Source: Chlamydiota bacterium
GTDB lineage: Bacteria; Chlamydiota; Chlamydiia; Chlamydiales; JAAKFR01
Assembly: GCA_021772465.1 (NCBI GenBank)
Contig: JAJFLX010000001.1
Location: 1-64,000 of the forward strand
Reading direction: 5' to 3'
DNA length: 64,000 nucleotides
Below are positions 1-7,618 of the stretch, in pieces; position 1 is the first letter of the stretch, and every line of letters begins with the position of its first letter. A program made the translations under genes and the position numbers. Below the pieces are notes generated by a model. The model was not told the DNA's origin. It did no database searches and saw only the letters and a list, made by a program, of their open reading frames with translations.

Positions 1-120
1 GCCACTCTTCGAAGAATGGCTTTAAACCTTTTAAAACAAGAGCCTACAAAAGCTGGGATGAAACGCAAGCGACTGAGAGCAGGGTGGGATGAAAAATTCC
101 TCAGGCGGGTGGTAGCCTAA
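1..120 (+). CDS. ISAs1-family transposase, C-terminal 39 residues
   Basis: Frame 1 is open from the window edge and ends at TAA 118-120. It reads ATLRRMALNLLKQE early and RLRAGWDEKFLRRV near the end, which is the usual C-terminus of ISAs1-type (DDE) transposases: a basic helix followed by the AGWD motif. The catalytic DDE residues lie upstream of the window, so whether the protein is active cannot be judged. The inverted repeat follows directly after the stop, as expected for this family. Confidence 0.8.
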   Translation, partial: ATLRRMALNLLKQEPTKAGMKRKRLRAGWDEKFLRRVVA

Positions 121-140
121 ATTTTAATGCGTTTTCCCTG
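1..140 (+). mobile_element. Right end of an ISAs1-family insertion sequence
   Basis: The element enters from outside the window. It consists of the last 39 codons of the transposase, its stop at 118-120 and a terminal stretch 121-140 ending in CCCTG. Read inward from the other strand, that end starts CAGGGAAAACGCATTAAAAT, the CAGGG start expected for ISAs1-type inverted repeats. From base 141 the reading switches to a DUF1415 gene, so the boundary is placed at 140/141. The left end and the target duplication lie outside the window. Confidence 0.75.
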
Positions 141-569
141 AGTACGAATACAACTTTATGCCTAGATGCTTTTTTGAAGGAAATTACCCGGTTGGATAAA
201 GAACCCCATATTGAAACCAGTTTTCTAATCTTTTCCAACGCTTTTCAACAATTTGATGATTATCTGGATATGGCATCCATTGCTGAGCAATTATTAAAAG
301 AAAAAGGATATGAAGGAGTTTATCAATTGGCAAGTTTTCATCCAATGTACCGGTTTGCCAGCTCAGTAAAAAATGATGCGGCTGATTACACTAACAGGTC
401 GATTTATCCGATGCTGCAGTTTTTACGAGAAACCAGTATCGACAAAGCATTAACACACTATGAAAACCCGGAAAATATTCCGGAACGCAATATTGATTTT
501 GCCAGGAAAAAAGGATTGACCTTTATGAAATTGCTGAGAGATTCTTGTTTGACATCCTCCTCTCCCTAA
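141..569 (+). pseudogene. DUF1415 family protein, 5' part separated by an IS insertion
   Basis: The frame is open from base 141 right after the IS end and ends at 569. Family features are conserved: LDKEPHIETS near the start, then YQLASFHPMYRFA, the NRSIYPMLQFLRE stretch and IPERNI near the end. DUF1415 proteins normally begin about 50 residues earlier with a W-x(8)-L-x-L-CPFA-type segment. That part is absent and presumably lies upstream of the insertion sequence. A TTG at 174 could restart translation, but the product would lack the N-terminal domain. Family function is unknown. The last residues before the stop may already derive from the foldback element at 560-577. Confidence 0.7.
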
Positions 570-577
570 AGGGAGAG
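560..577. repeat. Perfect 8-bp foldback (CTCTCCCT-AA-AGGGAGAG)
   Basis: CTCTCCCT at 560-567 pairs with AGGGAGAG at 570-577 across a 2-nt loop, with no T-run behind it. It overlaps the last codons of the DUF1415 remnant. The shape resembles the subterminal hairpins of IS200/IS605-type elements, but no transposase or guide-RNA partner is visible, so the origin is left open. Confidence 0.45.
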
Positions 578-624
578 AATGCATACTTTAGCTCGCCATG
601 TGTCTCCGCCTCCAAAATGACAAG

Positions 625-648
625 GCCGGCAATTCTCCCGGCTTTTTT
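625..648 (+). terminator. Rho-independent terminator
   Basis: A GCCGG/CCGGC stem (625-629 with 638-642) is followed directly by six T residues (643-648). It faces the plus strand and would end transcription coming from the DUF1415 remnant before the methyltransferase gene at 740. Confidence 0.55.
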
Positions 649-739
649 CCTCGCAATACTTGCCAAATAAACCACAACTAGTACAATTTGAGACAAATTT
701 TCTCCAATTAACATTCCTGAATTTAATTTTTGAGGTCAA

Positions 740-1717
740 TTGAACACACCGCTCTTGTTTTTGCCATTAATTGTAGATCACGAAGATAAAAGCTCTCCTT
801 TGAAAAATCGGATACGAAAAAATTACCGTCATTTAAGAAAATGGGCCAATCGAACAAAAACAAATTGCTTTCGAATTTATGACAGGGACATCAAGGAATA
901 CCCGCTAGCAATCGATTTCTATGATGGGCGTTTCTGCGTCCACTATTTTACCAGCAATCGCGAGAGCAATGCGCCCCGGAAAGACCTTTACGAGACGGTG
1001 ATGGCCGCTCTAGACTCGCTCCTTCATGCATCGCCCGAATTGATCTACTGGCGGACAAGAGTAAAGAGGGACAAGAAAGAGCAATACGAAAAAATTAGCA
1101 GAACGAAACAGTTTTTTTCAGTTTTTGAGTATGGACTACAATTCAAAGTCAACTTGACCGATTATCTAGACACAGGACTCTTTCTCGACCATCGAGAAAC
1201 CCGTCAGCTGGTAGCTTCAATGGCTGCTGGAAAGAGAGTGCTGAATCTTTTCGCCTATACTTGTTCATTCAGCGTTCATGCAGCTGCTGCAGGAGCTCTT
1301 TTCACCAAGAGCGTAGATCTCTCGAATACTTATACTGAGTGGGGCCGGGAAAATTTTCTATTGAATTCACTTCCTTTGACAAACAACCTTATCATCCGAG
1401 AAGATTGTCTTCGGTTTCTCAAAGAGGAACGAGAGGTGTATGATGTGATTATAATCGATCCACCGACAATTTCTCGTTCTAAAAAAATGAATCAAATGTT
1501 TGACATTCAAAAAGATTATCCCTTTTTAATCTCTAAAGCATTATCGCTTTTATCTCGAGGTGGAGTTATTATTTTTAGCACTAATTCTCGTGATTTTGAT
1601 TTTGACAAGAGCCTATTTGATGGATGCGCTATCGTCGACATCTCTAAAAAAACGATTCCTCTCGATTTTCACAATCAAAAAATCCACCGCTGCTGGAAGA
1701 TTTCTTTGACTAACTAG
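740..1717 (+). CDS. Class I SAM-dependent methyltransferase, RlmK-like (COG1092 type)
   Basis: Predicted rRNA base methyltransferase related to the C-terminal RlmK half of E. coli RlmKL and to RlmI, acting in the cytoplasm on 23S rRNA. The central part carries the family signature TGLFLDHRETR, the SAM-binding strand VLNLFAYTCSFSVHAA (motif I), an acidic motif near SVDLSNTYTEWGREN and the catalytic IIDPPTISRSKK loop (motif IV, DPP-x-F/S type). At 325 aa it is close to a stand-alone RlmK/RlmI-like enzyme, without a THUMP domain. The start is TTG at 740, chosen because TGAGG sits 5-9 bases upstream and no better in-frame ATG exists. It stands alone between the accessory remnant and a small membrane protein gene. 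The exact target nucleotide cannot be read from sequence. Confidence 0.75.
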   Translation: MNTPLLFLPLIVDHEDKSSPLKNRIRKNYRHLRKWANRTKTNCFRIYDRDIKEYPLAIDFYDGRFCVHYFTSNRESNAPRKDLYETVMAALDSLLHASPELIYWRTRVKRDKKEQYEKISRTKQFFSVFEYGLQFKVNLTDYLDTGLFLDHRETRQLVASMAAGKRVLNLFAYTCSFSVHAAAAGALFTKSVDLSNTYTEWGRENFLLNSLPLTNNLIIREDCLRFLKEEREVYDVIIIDPPTISRSKKMNQMFDIQKDYPFLISKALSLLSRGGVIIFSTNSRDFDFDKSLFDGCAIVDISKKTIPLDFHNQKIHRCWKISLTN

Positions 1718-1789
1718 TACCCCAACTTGGAAGTTTTCAATCAGGTTCGCGCTCAGATTTTGGTGCTAACGAAGCGGACCCGCAGAGGT

Positions 1790-1990
1790 CTATTTCTTCT
1801 TAATTGAGCATGAGTTTTTTCCCAGAATCTGATAAAGAACACACCATCCCACGAGTGACTCAAACAAAACAAACAAGGCTGCCGCAAAGATGATCCAATT
1901 GGCCCTCCAATAGGCGATAACTAGAAGAAAAAGAGCAATTATAAGACGGATCAGTCGGTCAGAGAAATTTATGTTTTTGGACAATTTCAT
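1790..1990 (-). CDS. DUF2892 (YgaP-like) small membrane protein
   Basis: A 66-residue protein with the DUF2892 layout: a short N-terminal segment with DRLIRLIIAL, a first membrane helix (about residues 13-28), a second hydrophobic stretch (about 31-52), and a late GWCVLYQILG. In the family this last motif usually reads G-x-CPLY-x-LLG with a conserved cysteine, which is present here. In other bacteria the domain is found alone or fused to rhodanese domains, and its role is unknown. It ends in a basic KKK tail facing the cytoplasm. The convergent 72-bp gap to the methyltransferase shows no clear terminator. Confidence 0.75.
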   Translation of the reverse strand: MKLSKNINFSDRLIRLIIALFLLVIAYWRANWIIFAAALFVLFESLVGWCVLYQILGKNSCSIKKK

Positions 1991-2041
1991 AAACGGTTAA
2001 TTTCTAAATTCTAGATTATGGTATGCCACTTTTGAAATTTG

Positions 2042-2150
2042 CTCCAATCAAAAGTTCTGAATACGTCCAACCACCTCCATCCAATCGAAGGCTTCAGTTT
2101 CATAACTGAAGCCTTTTTTTGTGAATTTACAGAAACAATGTTGCACTACC
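2042..2150 (+). repeat. 109-bp dispersed repeat, copy A
   Basis: Nearly identical to 9841-9949 (offset 7,799), with differences mainly in one roughly 10-base block and a few single bases. Each copy begins CTCCAATCAAAAGTTCTGAA, runs through a CCACCTCC segment, then a strong terminator hairpin, then a tail ending in a TTGCACTAC segment. A degenerate copy of the first part lies at 8492-8528 and of the tail at 10128-10150. The CCACCTCC segment just before a terminator looks like the 3' end of a small stable RNA gene, but I could not fold a convincing T-arm. Confidence 0.8.
2088..2120 (+). terminator. Strong rho-independent terminator inside repeat copy A
   Basis: AAGGCTTCAG (2088-2097) pairs with CTGAAGCCTT (2106-2115) across an 8-nt loop. 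The T-run extends to 2120. An identical hairpin is present in copy B. Confidence 0.75.
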
Positions 2151-2436
2151 CGACTTCTTCCAATATCTTTTTAAACACCCAGACAAAGATGCAACGCCTG
2201 CTGACTTTGCAATGCACACAAATAGTGCAAGCAACCTCTTAGACCGAGCAAATATTAAGGGAATATTACGAACACTCTTTTTCCAAAAAAGTTCTCGAAA
2301 AGGGAGCATTCAACTGCCTTCTGCTCATTTTCAGCTGAAAAATCAAGCGCTCGAAATAAGACTGAGTATAGAAAAGCAATTAAAAGAAATAAATCTAAGT
2401 ATTTTCCAAAAATTCTATGAAAAAACTACTACTTAA
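2125..2436 (+). pseudogene. Possible C-terminal remnant of an unrecognised protein
   Basis: After repeat copy A the frame is open from 2125 to the TAA at 2434-2436 (103 codons). The composition is protein-like, for example LPDFFQYLFKHPDKDATPAD followed by a lysine-rich amphipathic C-terminus. The first ATG is at 2212, with no ribosome binding site, so this looks like the tail of a gene whose front was replaced by the repeat. I do not recognise the family. It could also be chance. Confidence 0.25.
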
Positions 2437-2481
2437 ACAGCTTATTTCACAAATCAAGTTTTTACGTATTTAGGACTGCCC

Positions 2482-3297
2482 TTAATCTACATCTTTTTTA
2501 GGAGAGGCACTACTTCCAGCAAGAATTCCTCCATCTACAGTCAATTCAATGCCAGTAATGTATTTTGACTCATCACAAGCTAAGAAAAGCGCCGCATATG
2601 CTACGTCTTCAGGGGTTCCCAGTCTATGCATTGGAATGTCCTTAGCGATCATAGCCAATTTTTCTTCTCTTTCCGCTTCACTACCCAGCATTGGTTCCCA
2701 CATAGGTGTCAAAATAGCAGCGGGATGGATAGAATTACAACGAATATCATACCCTTTCTCACAACAATACAGAGCAACAGACTTTGTGTGGTTACGAACA
2801 GCTGCTTTACTAGCTGCATAGGAAGCTGCTCCGGGAATCCCGACCATACCTGACCGAGATGAGATATTTACTATCGAACCTTTACTCTCTTTCATATGCT
2901 GAATTGCTTTCTGACAACCAAGAAAAACACCATCTGAATTTACTGCATGCACTTTTCTCCAGCTATCCAAAGAAGCATTTTCTGGGTCTTGTAACCCAAA
3001 TCCGTCTTGAAATCCTGTAATTCCAGCATTATTGATGAGAATGTCCAAATGCTTTTTTTCTTTAATTACTTGTTGCATCACTGCATCCCAGTCGCTCTTA
3101 TTTTCAACATCTAAATGGAAATACTGAGCTTGGGAACCGATAGCCAACGCTGTTGTTTTTCCCAAATCATCATTAATATCTGTGACAAATACAAACGCGC
3201 CTTCTTTTACAAATATCTCCGCACATGCTTTCCCTATACCTTGAGCTGCTCCAGTAATAAGCGCCACTTTACCAGCTAATCTATGTGCCATATTCAA
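2482..3297 (-). CDS. Classical short-chain dehydrogenase/reductase (FabG-like)
   Basis: NAD(P)H-dependent oxidoreductase of 271 aa in the cytoplasm; substrate unknown. Visible motifs are the Rossmann glycine signature TGAAQGIG (about residues 16-23), the NNAG motif at about 90, the catalytic serine in VNISSRSGM, the YAASK active-site motif and the C-terminal GIELTVDGG typical of the FabG / glucose-dehydrogenase branch. D-I-N after the second strand (VTDIND) suggests preference for NAD over NADP. The start is the ATG pair at 3297/3291. The gene lies 33 bp from the right end of IS3 copy 1, which sits directly upstream, so its original promoter may have been replaced by sequence at the IS boundary. 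Confidence 0.85.
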   Translation of the reverse strand: MNMAHRLAGKVALITGAAQGIGKACAEIFVKEGAFVFVTDINDDLGKTTALAIGSQAQYFHLDVENKSDWDAVMQQVIKEKKHLDILINNAGITGFQDGFGLQDPENASLDSWRKVHAVNSDGVFLGCQKAIQHMKESKGSIVNISSRSGMVGIPGAASYAASKAAVRNHTKSVALYCCEKGYDIRCNSIHPAAILTPMWEPMLGSEAEREEKLAMIAKDIPMHRLGTPEDVAYAALFLACDESKYITGIELTVDGGILAGSSASPKKDVD

Positions 3298-3330
3298 CTA
3301 TCCTTTTTTTGCTAACGCCTAATAACATTA

Positions 3331-3942
3331 TGTATCGCCACCAATTAATTGAACACAAATTTGCGTTAAATTTGTAATACCGTTCGCATCGTCTCCGCGA
3401 GCTGTAGAGGGCTCGCTCGCGATGTCTTCACTATTCTTCCTTTCCATTAAGCCACTCCTTGAAGCTTATAGTGCTCCTGACGAGCCTCCAAAGGGCTGAG
3501 ATAGCCAAGTTTTCCTAACAACCACTGAGAGTTGTATTGTTCCACAAAATAACCCACAACCTCTCTTACCTCTTCAATTGTATGGAATATTCTGCCTTTG
3601 ATCACCTGCTCCTTTAAAGTCCTGTTGAAGCGCTCGACAACACCATTGGTTTGGGGCTAACGCACTAGACCAAAACTCTCCTCTACTCCCATATATCTGA
3701 TCTGCTCAAGAAAGTAATCCGATGTATACTGAGTCCCGTTATCTATCCTAAGCTTAAGTCCTTTTGCAATTCCTTGGCTTATAGCTCCATAGACATTCTT
3801 GATGGCTTGAGTGACTGGCTCTAAAGCTCCAAAACGGTCACCTTTTTTGCACACATGCCATCCAAGGCATTCCGCATTCCAATGTTCCTCAACAGTAAAC
3901 AGCCATACCCAGCCATCATTTACCGTGAGAATTTCGACCTCC
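3331..3942 (-). mobile_element. IS3-family insertion sequence, copy 1 (3' part only)
   Basis: Bases 3331-3469 match 6257-6395 of copy 2 essentially exactly. Both begin at the outer end TGTATCGCCACCAATTAATT, the right inverted repeat. Inward lies the 3' half of orfB. At 3942 the similarity to copy 2 stops abruptly inside the codons ILTVNDGWV, and an unrelated reading frame begins. The left half, orfA and the left inverted repeat are absent, so this copy cannot move by itself. Confidence 0.85.
3447..3942 (-). pseudogene. IS3 OrfB transposase, 3' fragment with an internal stop
   Basis: Minus-strand translation gives the C-terminal half of an IS3-type DDE integrase: LRIDNGTQYTSDYF, which contains the second catalytic Asp; then PQTNGVVERFNRTLKEQVI, with the family's N-x-x-VERF motif and the catalytic Glu; and LSPLEARQEHYKLQGVA at the end. 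A TAG at 3657-3659 interrupts the frame just before PQTNG. The 5' part, including the first catalytic Asp, is missing. The stop TAA overlaps an ATG (TAATG) that, in copy 2, opens the chimeric acetyltransferase frame. Confidence 0.85.
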
Positions 3943-4374
3943 TCTTGCCCCCGAAACTCTTTCAACTCTCGAATCGCACGATAGAAAGAACGCTCTAAGG
4001 CGCGCTCATAGCGCGACAAAGTGGCCATGCTGGTGGAAGAACTGCCGACAAAGGCTTCACAATAAGAATCGTTATAAAGAAAATCTTTAGTCTTCTGAAA
4101 AAGTAGCGCCTCAATATGGACGACCCTTCGAAGACGCCAAGCGGTCGAAATAATCCTATCCACCAGAAAATTTTCAAAGCTCCCGCAAGGATTTAAATTT
4201 TCAAAAAGCCTTTCGCAAAAATCCTCATATAGTTCCCGCTCCTCATCCTCAACAAAGGTGCGCGTAGATAAATATAGCGTTGCGGGCGACCACCGCTTTA
4301 CCATCTATTGAGATAGGTCCCGTCGACCTTCTGGCATTTTTTCGATTAGCTTCTATCTGTTTTGAACTTGTCAT
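3943..4374 (-). pseudogene. ANR-NA-STGP family hypothetical protein, frameshifted and 3'-truncated
   Basis: The true start is ATG 4374, with a strong GGAGGA ribosome binding site 6 bases upstream. It reads SSKQIEANRKNARRSTGP, the recognisable N-terminus of a widespread family of unknown function often seen on mobile DNA. That frame stops after about 40 codons. A different frame carries on the family sequence (RELYEDFCERLF, then RIISTAWRLRRV and LSRYERALERSFYRAIREL), so a frameshift lies near codon 34 (about 4270). The gene then runs into the truncated IS3 copy at 3942/3943. No function is known. The neighbour is a RepA-like ATPase, suggesting a plasmid or phage origin. Confidence 0.65.
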
Positions 4375-4457
4375 TTGACTCCTCCTGTTCTTTCAAATTT
4401 TGGCGTCTGTCTGTCTGAAACCCCAGGTTACGGACAGACAGATAGTATGAAAATTCA

Positions 4458-5336
4458 TCATTTTCTTGTTTCTGCCTCTGGTAAGTCTCCTCGCTCACGC
4501 GCTTCTTTAATAGTTTTATCAACCCTGTATCTTGTAATTTGGAGTTCATTTGCCAGGTTACTAATAGTCTTGCCAGCTTGAGTGCCCTCAACCACTTCAT
4601 TATAAAAATCTTATTTTAACTCTCCTTCAGACCAGCTTAAATTTTCATTGCAAAGTGTATCCAGAGTCACAAGGAAAGCCTTTGCTTCCTCACCAAAAAA
4701 ACCGCGCGCCTTCTCAATATGCACCTCAAATGCTGCCCCATCTGAAGCGGAGTACCCCTCTGCATGCTTGAGAAGTATGACGGTGTCCAAAATATCTTCT
4801 CTACGGCTTGTACCTCTTTGCTTCCCGCTTTTTCCAGCGTGGTGAACAAGTAGAACACTAATGCCGCGTTTTCTCAGTTGAAGAACCCAGCATTGCACAG
4901 GAGCCCAAGCATCGGACTCGTTTTCCTGGACACTAGGAGCCAGAGTAGAAAGATTATCAAGAATCACAAGCTTTGCATCTCCTAATACACTTTCAATAAG
5001 CCGTTGGCCTTCAGGTGTAGAAATATCGGGAATGCCCTCTTCTTGAATGTCAGGAGTAACTAGCCTGAAGTAAGAAGGGTCAGGCAGTTTCACCCCTGTT
5101 CCACCAACAAGTTTAGTGATGCGTTCTTGCATTAATGATGCTGGCATCTCTCCATCAACGTAGAGAACGGGAACCGATTTCACACATTTCCAGCGCATGA
5201 GCGGAATTCCTGCAGCAATGGCGTAGCCGATTGCCAAGGACAAAAATGTTTTACCTACACCTCTTTTACTGTAGAGCATTGCCAGCCCCTGCTCAGGGAT
5301 AAAAAGAGTTAGCATTGAATGAATATAAGCCGCCAC
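4458..5336 (-). pseudogene. RepA-like RecA-fold ATPase, split by a stop and lacking its 5' end
   Basis: The frame from 5336 (GTG) encodes a RecA-fold ATPase of the RSF1010-RepA/DnaB-like type. It has Walker A YSKRGVGKTFLSL near residue 25, an acidic YVDGEMP strand, Walker B LVILDNLSTL, and the VHHAGKSGKQRGTSRRED segment typical of plasmid RepA proteins. It stops at TAA 4611-4613. The same frame then continues with NEVVEGTQAGKTISNLANEL and a helix-turn-helix-like ITRYRVDKTIKEARERGDL to a stop at 4458, so the TAA is probably a nonsense mutation cutting off a C-terminal DNA-binding tail. At the front an in-frame TAA precedes the GTG, and the usual N-terminal segment is absent. Probable remnant of a plasmid or phage replication or primase module. 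Confidence 0.65.
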
Positions 5337-5479
5337 AGGGCCTTAGCTTGCCCAGGGAATGAAATGGGCACAAGAAGTACTTTGGAGAGATTTAGGATGG
5401 GGGAGTCCTGAATATTAAAAATACGTTAGCTAAGGTCTTTAGTATGGCAAATGCAACTTGGGAAAAACGTGTAAGCTCT

Positions 5480-5902
5480 TCATCTGCCACGTTTTTTTTG
5501 CTTTTTCTTATCTTGCCTAATTGCAAACTGTTCATCTAAACGAGCTTGTTTTTGGGCACTCGTTATTTTTTTTCGTTCCTTCTTTTTCTTTTCAAGCTCT
5601 TCTCTCATATAATCTTGTGCTAAAGTTGAAGGTCGAGTTGTGTCTTTTATTTTTTGCATTTCACGACGGACTTCCTTCTGAACTCTTTTTGGATTCTTTC
5701 TCTGGATTTGTACATCGATATTTCTGGCTTCTCCAAAGTTTAGCTCCTGGTAATTATTCAGAACAAAATCATAAATCTCAGGGTCAGAGGGCTCGCCACC
5801 AAAAATATGTCGTGCTACTGCATAACCTTCTTTATCTGTTCGCTCAAAAGTCCCCACCCAAAACCGTTTATCAAAGAAAACTGTAGCCTTGATTGTAGCC
5901 AT
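5480..5902 (-). CDS. yjdF: YjdF family protein (DUF2992)
   Basis: A 140-residue protein with full YjdF features: an N-terminal VFFDKRFWVGTFER, then ARHIFGGEPSDPEIYDFVL, KNPKRVQKEVRREMQ in the middle, and a highly charged lysine-rich C-terminus (AQKQARLDEQF then basic repeats). In Firmicutes the gene is controlled by the yjdF riboswitch, which binds aza-aromatic compounds; its biochemical role is not settled. I see no room for that riboswitch here: only 21 bp separate it from the upstream acetyltransferase, so the two are probably co-transcribed. Intact and full-length, unlike most neighbours. Confidence 0.8.
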   Translation of the reverse strand: MATIKATVFFDKRFWVGTFERTDKEGYAVARHIFGGEPSDPEIYDFVLNNYQELNFGEARNIDVQIQRKNPKRVQKEVRREMQKIKDTTRPSTLAQDYMREELEKKKKERKKITSAQKQARLDEQFAIRQDKKKQKKRGR

Positions 5903-5923
5903 ACTTCTATCTATTGGAATTCA

Positions 5924-6256
5924 TCAGGTTAATTTCAAAAGAAGCACTTTATGAGGATAGGTCTCATTACACCAACAGTGTTTTTCCAGAATTTCTTTGG
6001 GGACTTTAACGAAATCTTCTTTCGAAACTTCTTTAAACCCTTCACTCTCGTAAAAACCTTGAAGGTGGGCAAATGGGAGACAATAGACTGTAGAACCTGT
6101 TATTTTGCTTTCAAGAAGGATTTGAACAATCTTTCTAGCTATTCCTAATCTGCGGTAATTTGGACGAACATGCATTCCTCCAAGTTCAAGAACTGTATCT
6201 TCAATTTGACACAACCTGCCAAGGCCTGCATAACCTCCCTTGTAAATAGCAATAGC
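5924..6256 (-). pseudogene. GNAT acetyltransferase, N-terminus replaced by an IS3 end
   Basis: The native part starts at AIAIYKGGY and contains the acetyl-CoA-binding motif A, MHVRPNYRRLGIARKIV (the R/Q-x-x-G-x-G/A loop is RRLGIA), followed by FYESEGFKEV (motif B). The reading frame is open through the IS boundary at 6256/6257 to an ATG at 6373. An apparent 149-aa protein therefore begins with 39 residues encoded by the IS3 right end (MERKNSEDIASEP and onward). The first beta strands of the GNAT fold are missing or replaced, so catalytic competence is doubtful. The small intact neighbour yjdF follows 21 bp downstream. Confidence 0.7.
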
Positions 6257-6372
6257 TGTATCGCCACCAATTAATTGAACACAAATTTGCGTTAAATTTG
6301 TAATACCGTTCGCATCGTCTCCGCGAGCTGTAGAGGGCTCGCTCGCGATGTCTTCACTATTCTTCCTTTCCA

Positions 6373-6966
6373 TTAAGCCACTCCTTGAAGCTTATTAAGT
6401 CCTTTTGCAATTCCTTGGCTTATAGCTCCATAGACATTCTTGATGGCTTGAGTGACTGGCTCTAAAGCTCCAAAACGGTCACCTTTTTTGCACACATGCC
6501 ATCCAAGGCATTCCGCATTCCAATCTTCCTCAACAGTAAACAGTCATACCCAGCCATCATTTACCGTGAGAATTTTGGTCCCATCGGAGCACCACATGAC
6601 ATTGGGGGCACCTGTGACAATTATTCCGTCATGATCATTAGGAGGAGAATACGGCCTTCTATGGGGAGAAAGTAGGTTATTCTCCCTCATTACCCTCAAG
6701 ACTCGATTGCGACTCACTTGTATCTTTTTTCTTTTGAGACGAGCATGCACTTTTCGATGTCCTTCACCTGTAAACGGACTCTCTTGGATATCTTTCTTTA
6801 CCAATGACAAAACTTCACTATCATCGATCTTAGGTTTAGGTCCACGTTTAGCTGTGGACTTCCCTTTTTGCCTAGAATAGTAGGTCGATCTCGACACATC
6901 CCATGCTAAGCTGACTCTTTTGAGCCCATAGATTCGGGCAGTGCTAGGGGAAATGGTATGGCTCAT
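6373..6966 (-). pseudogene. IS3 OrfB transposase, with stop and in-frame deletion
   Basis: Reads VSLAWDVSRSTYYSRQKG (the HTH_21-type start of OrfB), then GHRKVHARLKRKKIQVSRN and NVMWCSDGTKILTVNDGWV, which carries the first catalytic Asp in the W-x-x-D-G-T-motif. A TGA at 6544-6546 replaces the Trp codon present in copy 1 (GWVW). After a further stretch of transposase frame, the 285-bp deletion fuses GIAKGL directly to KLQGVA and the natural stop at 6373-6375. The second and third catalytic acids are lost. The frame also extends upstream of the ATG (GFSWREVEEM), as expected for production by -1 frameshifting from orfA. Confidence 0.85.
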
Positions 6967-6971
6967 TTCTT

Positions 6972-7268
6972 CTACTTCCCTCCAAGAAAAACCCCTTTGC
7001 GGCGGCTCCTCTCTCTTAAAAGCTCATATTCCATCGAAAGATCTCCAATACGTCTTTTGGCTAAGTCAAGCTCTGCATACAGCGGGTCTTCTGGTCGGCT
7101 TTTGAGAGAGCTTTCAATACTCCCAATCGCTGTTCTATGCCATTCTTCGATCTGAGAAGCGGAGACCCCAATCTCTCGACTGAGATCCTCTAGCGACTCT
7201 CCTAGTAAAATACGGAGAACGATTCCCATCTTTTTTGACGCCGTCCATCGTTTCACTGCCTTTTCCAT
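6972..7268 (-). CDS. IS3 OrfA (HTH transposase helper)
   Basis: A 98-aa protein with the typical OrfA layout: basic start KAVKRWTASKKMGIVLRIL, helix-turn-helix around LEDLSREIGVSASQIEEWH, and a leucine-rich zipper-like helix (LAKRRIGDLSMEYELLRER). It lies directly inside the left inverted repeat. In IS3 elements it gives a small DNA-binding regulator and, by -1 frameshifting near its end, the OrfAB transposase. Its partner orfB is broken here, so at most a regulatory protein could be made, perhaps acting on other copies elsewhere. Confidence 0.85.
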   Translation of the reverse strand: MEKAVKRWTASKKMGIVLRILLGESLEDLSREIGVSASQIEEWHRTAIGSIESSLKSRPEDPLYAELDLAKRRIGDLSMEYELLRERSRRKGVFLGGK

Positions 7269-7341
7269 GTTATCTCCTTGGTTTGAAAATCAGGGTAGAA
7301 TTTACCCCAATTCTGTGTCCAAAGAAACTGGTGGCAGTATA

Positions 7342-7618
7342 GTCTAGGCGTATGTACTGCAACCACGAAAAAATCTATATTATCTTTTACGTCAAAAGGT
7401 ACAATAACACCACTTGCAGCTCTTTTCCATAAAACAACGAATTGTCCAACCTTTTTTGGTGTTGTCTTTGCAGTACGAAACACTATCTTTTGTCCATCCA
7501 ATCTAAATCGACAGGCTCCATAATCTTGACTTTCAGGTTCAGTCTCGAAATCATGAATATGCAACTCCGCCGGCTGATATATCTTATCGAGAGTTGCTTT
7601 TAACTCTTTCATAGGCAC
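7342..7618 (-). pseudogene. mepB: mepB, 3' end removed by IS3
   Basis: The N-terminal two-thirds of a MepB-like protein: EPESQDYGACRFRLDGQKIV, then RTAKTTPKKVGQFVVLWKR and PFDVKDNIDFFVVAV. In Staphylococcus mepB lies in the mepRAB multidrug operon, but MepB itself has no proven function. At 7341/7342 the IS3 left end begins, and the frame continues for 30 more IS-encoded codons to 7253. The missing part would be the C-terminal GQF-x-FP-containing third. The start ATG 7618 overlaps the end of the beta-lactamase remnant by 10 bp, so the two were probably one transcript. Confidence 0.7.

Larger units (their letters stand above)
6257..7341 (-). mobile_element. IS3-family insertion sequence, copy 2 (both ends present, internal deletion)
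   Basis: The right end begins TGTATCGCCACC at 6257. The left end at about 7309-7341 is an imperfect inverted repeat of it (GTGTCCAAAGAAACTGGTGG against GTGTTCAATTAATTGGTGG). orfA and orfB lie between, on the minus strand. Compared with copy 1, 285 bp (copy 1 3470-3754) are missing between short AAGCTTA-type repeats, an in-frame loss of 95 codons. An intact element would be about 1,370 bp. The two flanks (AGC left, GTC right) show no target duplication, and they belong to different broken genes. Confidence 0.85.

Noticed and set aside
2042..2150. tRNA or tmRNA gene at the repeat
   Set aside because: Only a CCACCTCC-type end before a terminator is suggestive; no T-arm with pairing stem, anticodon arm or 5' acceptor strand could be formed.
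2039..2309. Small reading frames on both strands across repeat copy A
   Set aside because: They run through the terminator hairpin and the repeat and have no ribosome site or family resemblance.
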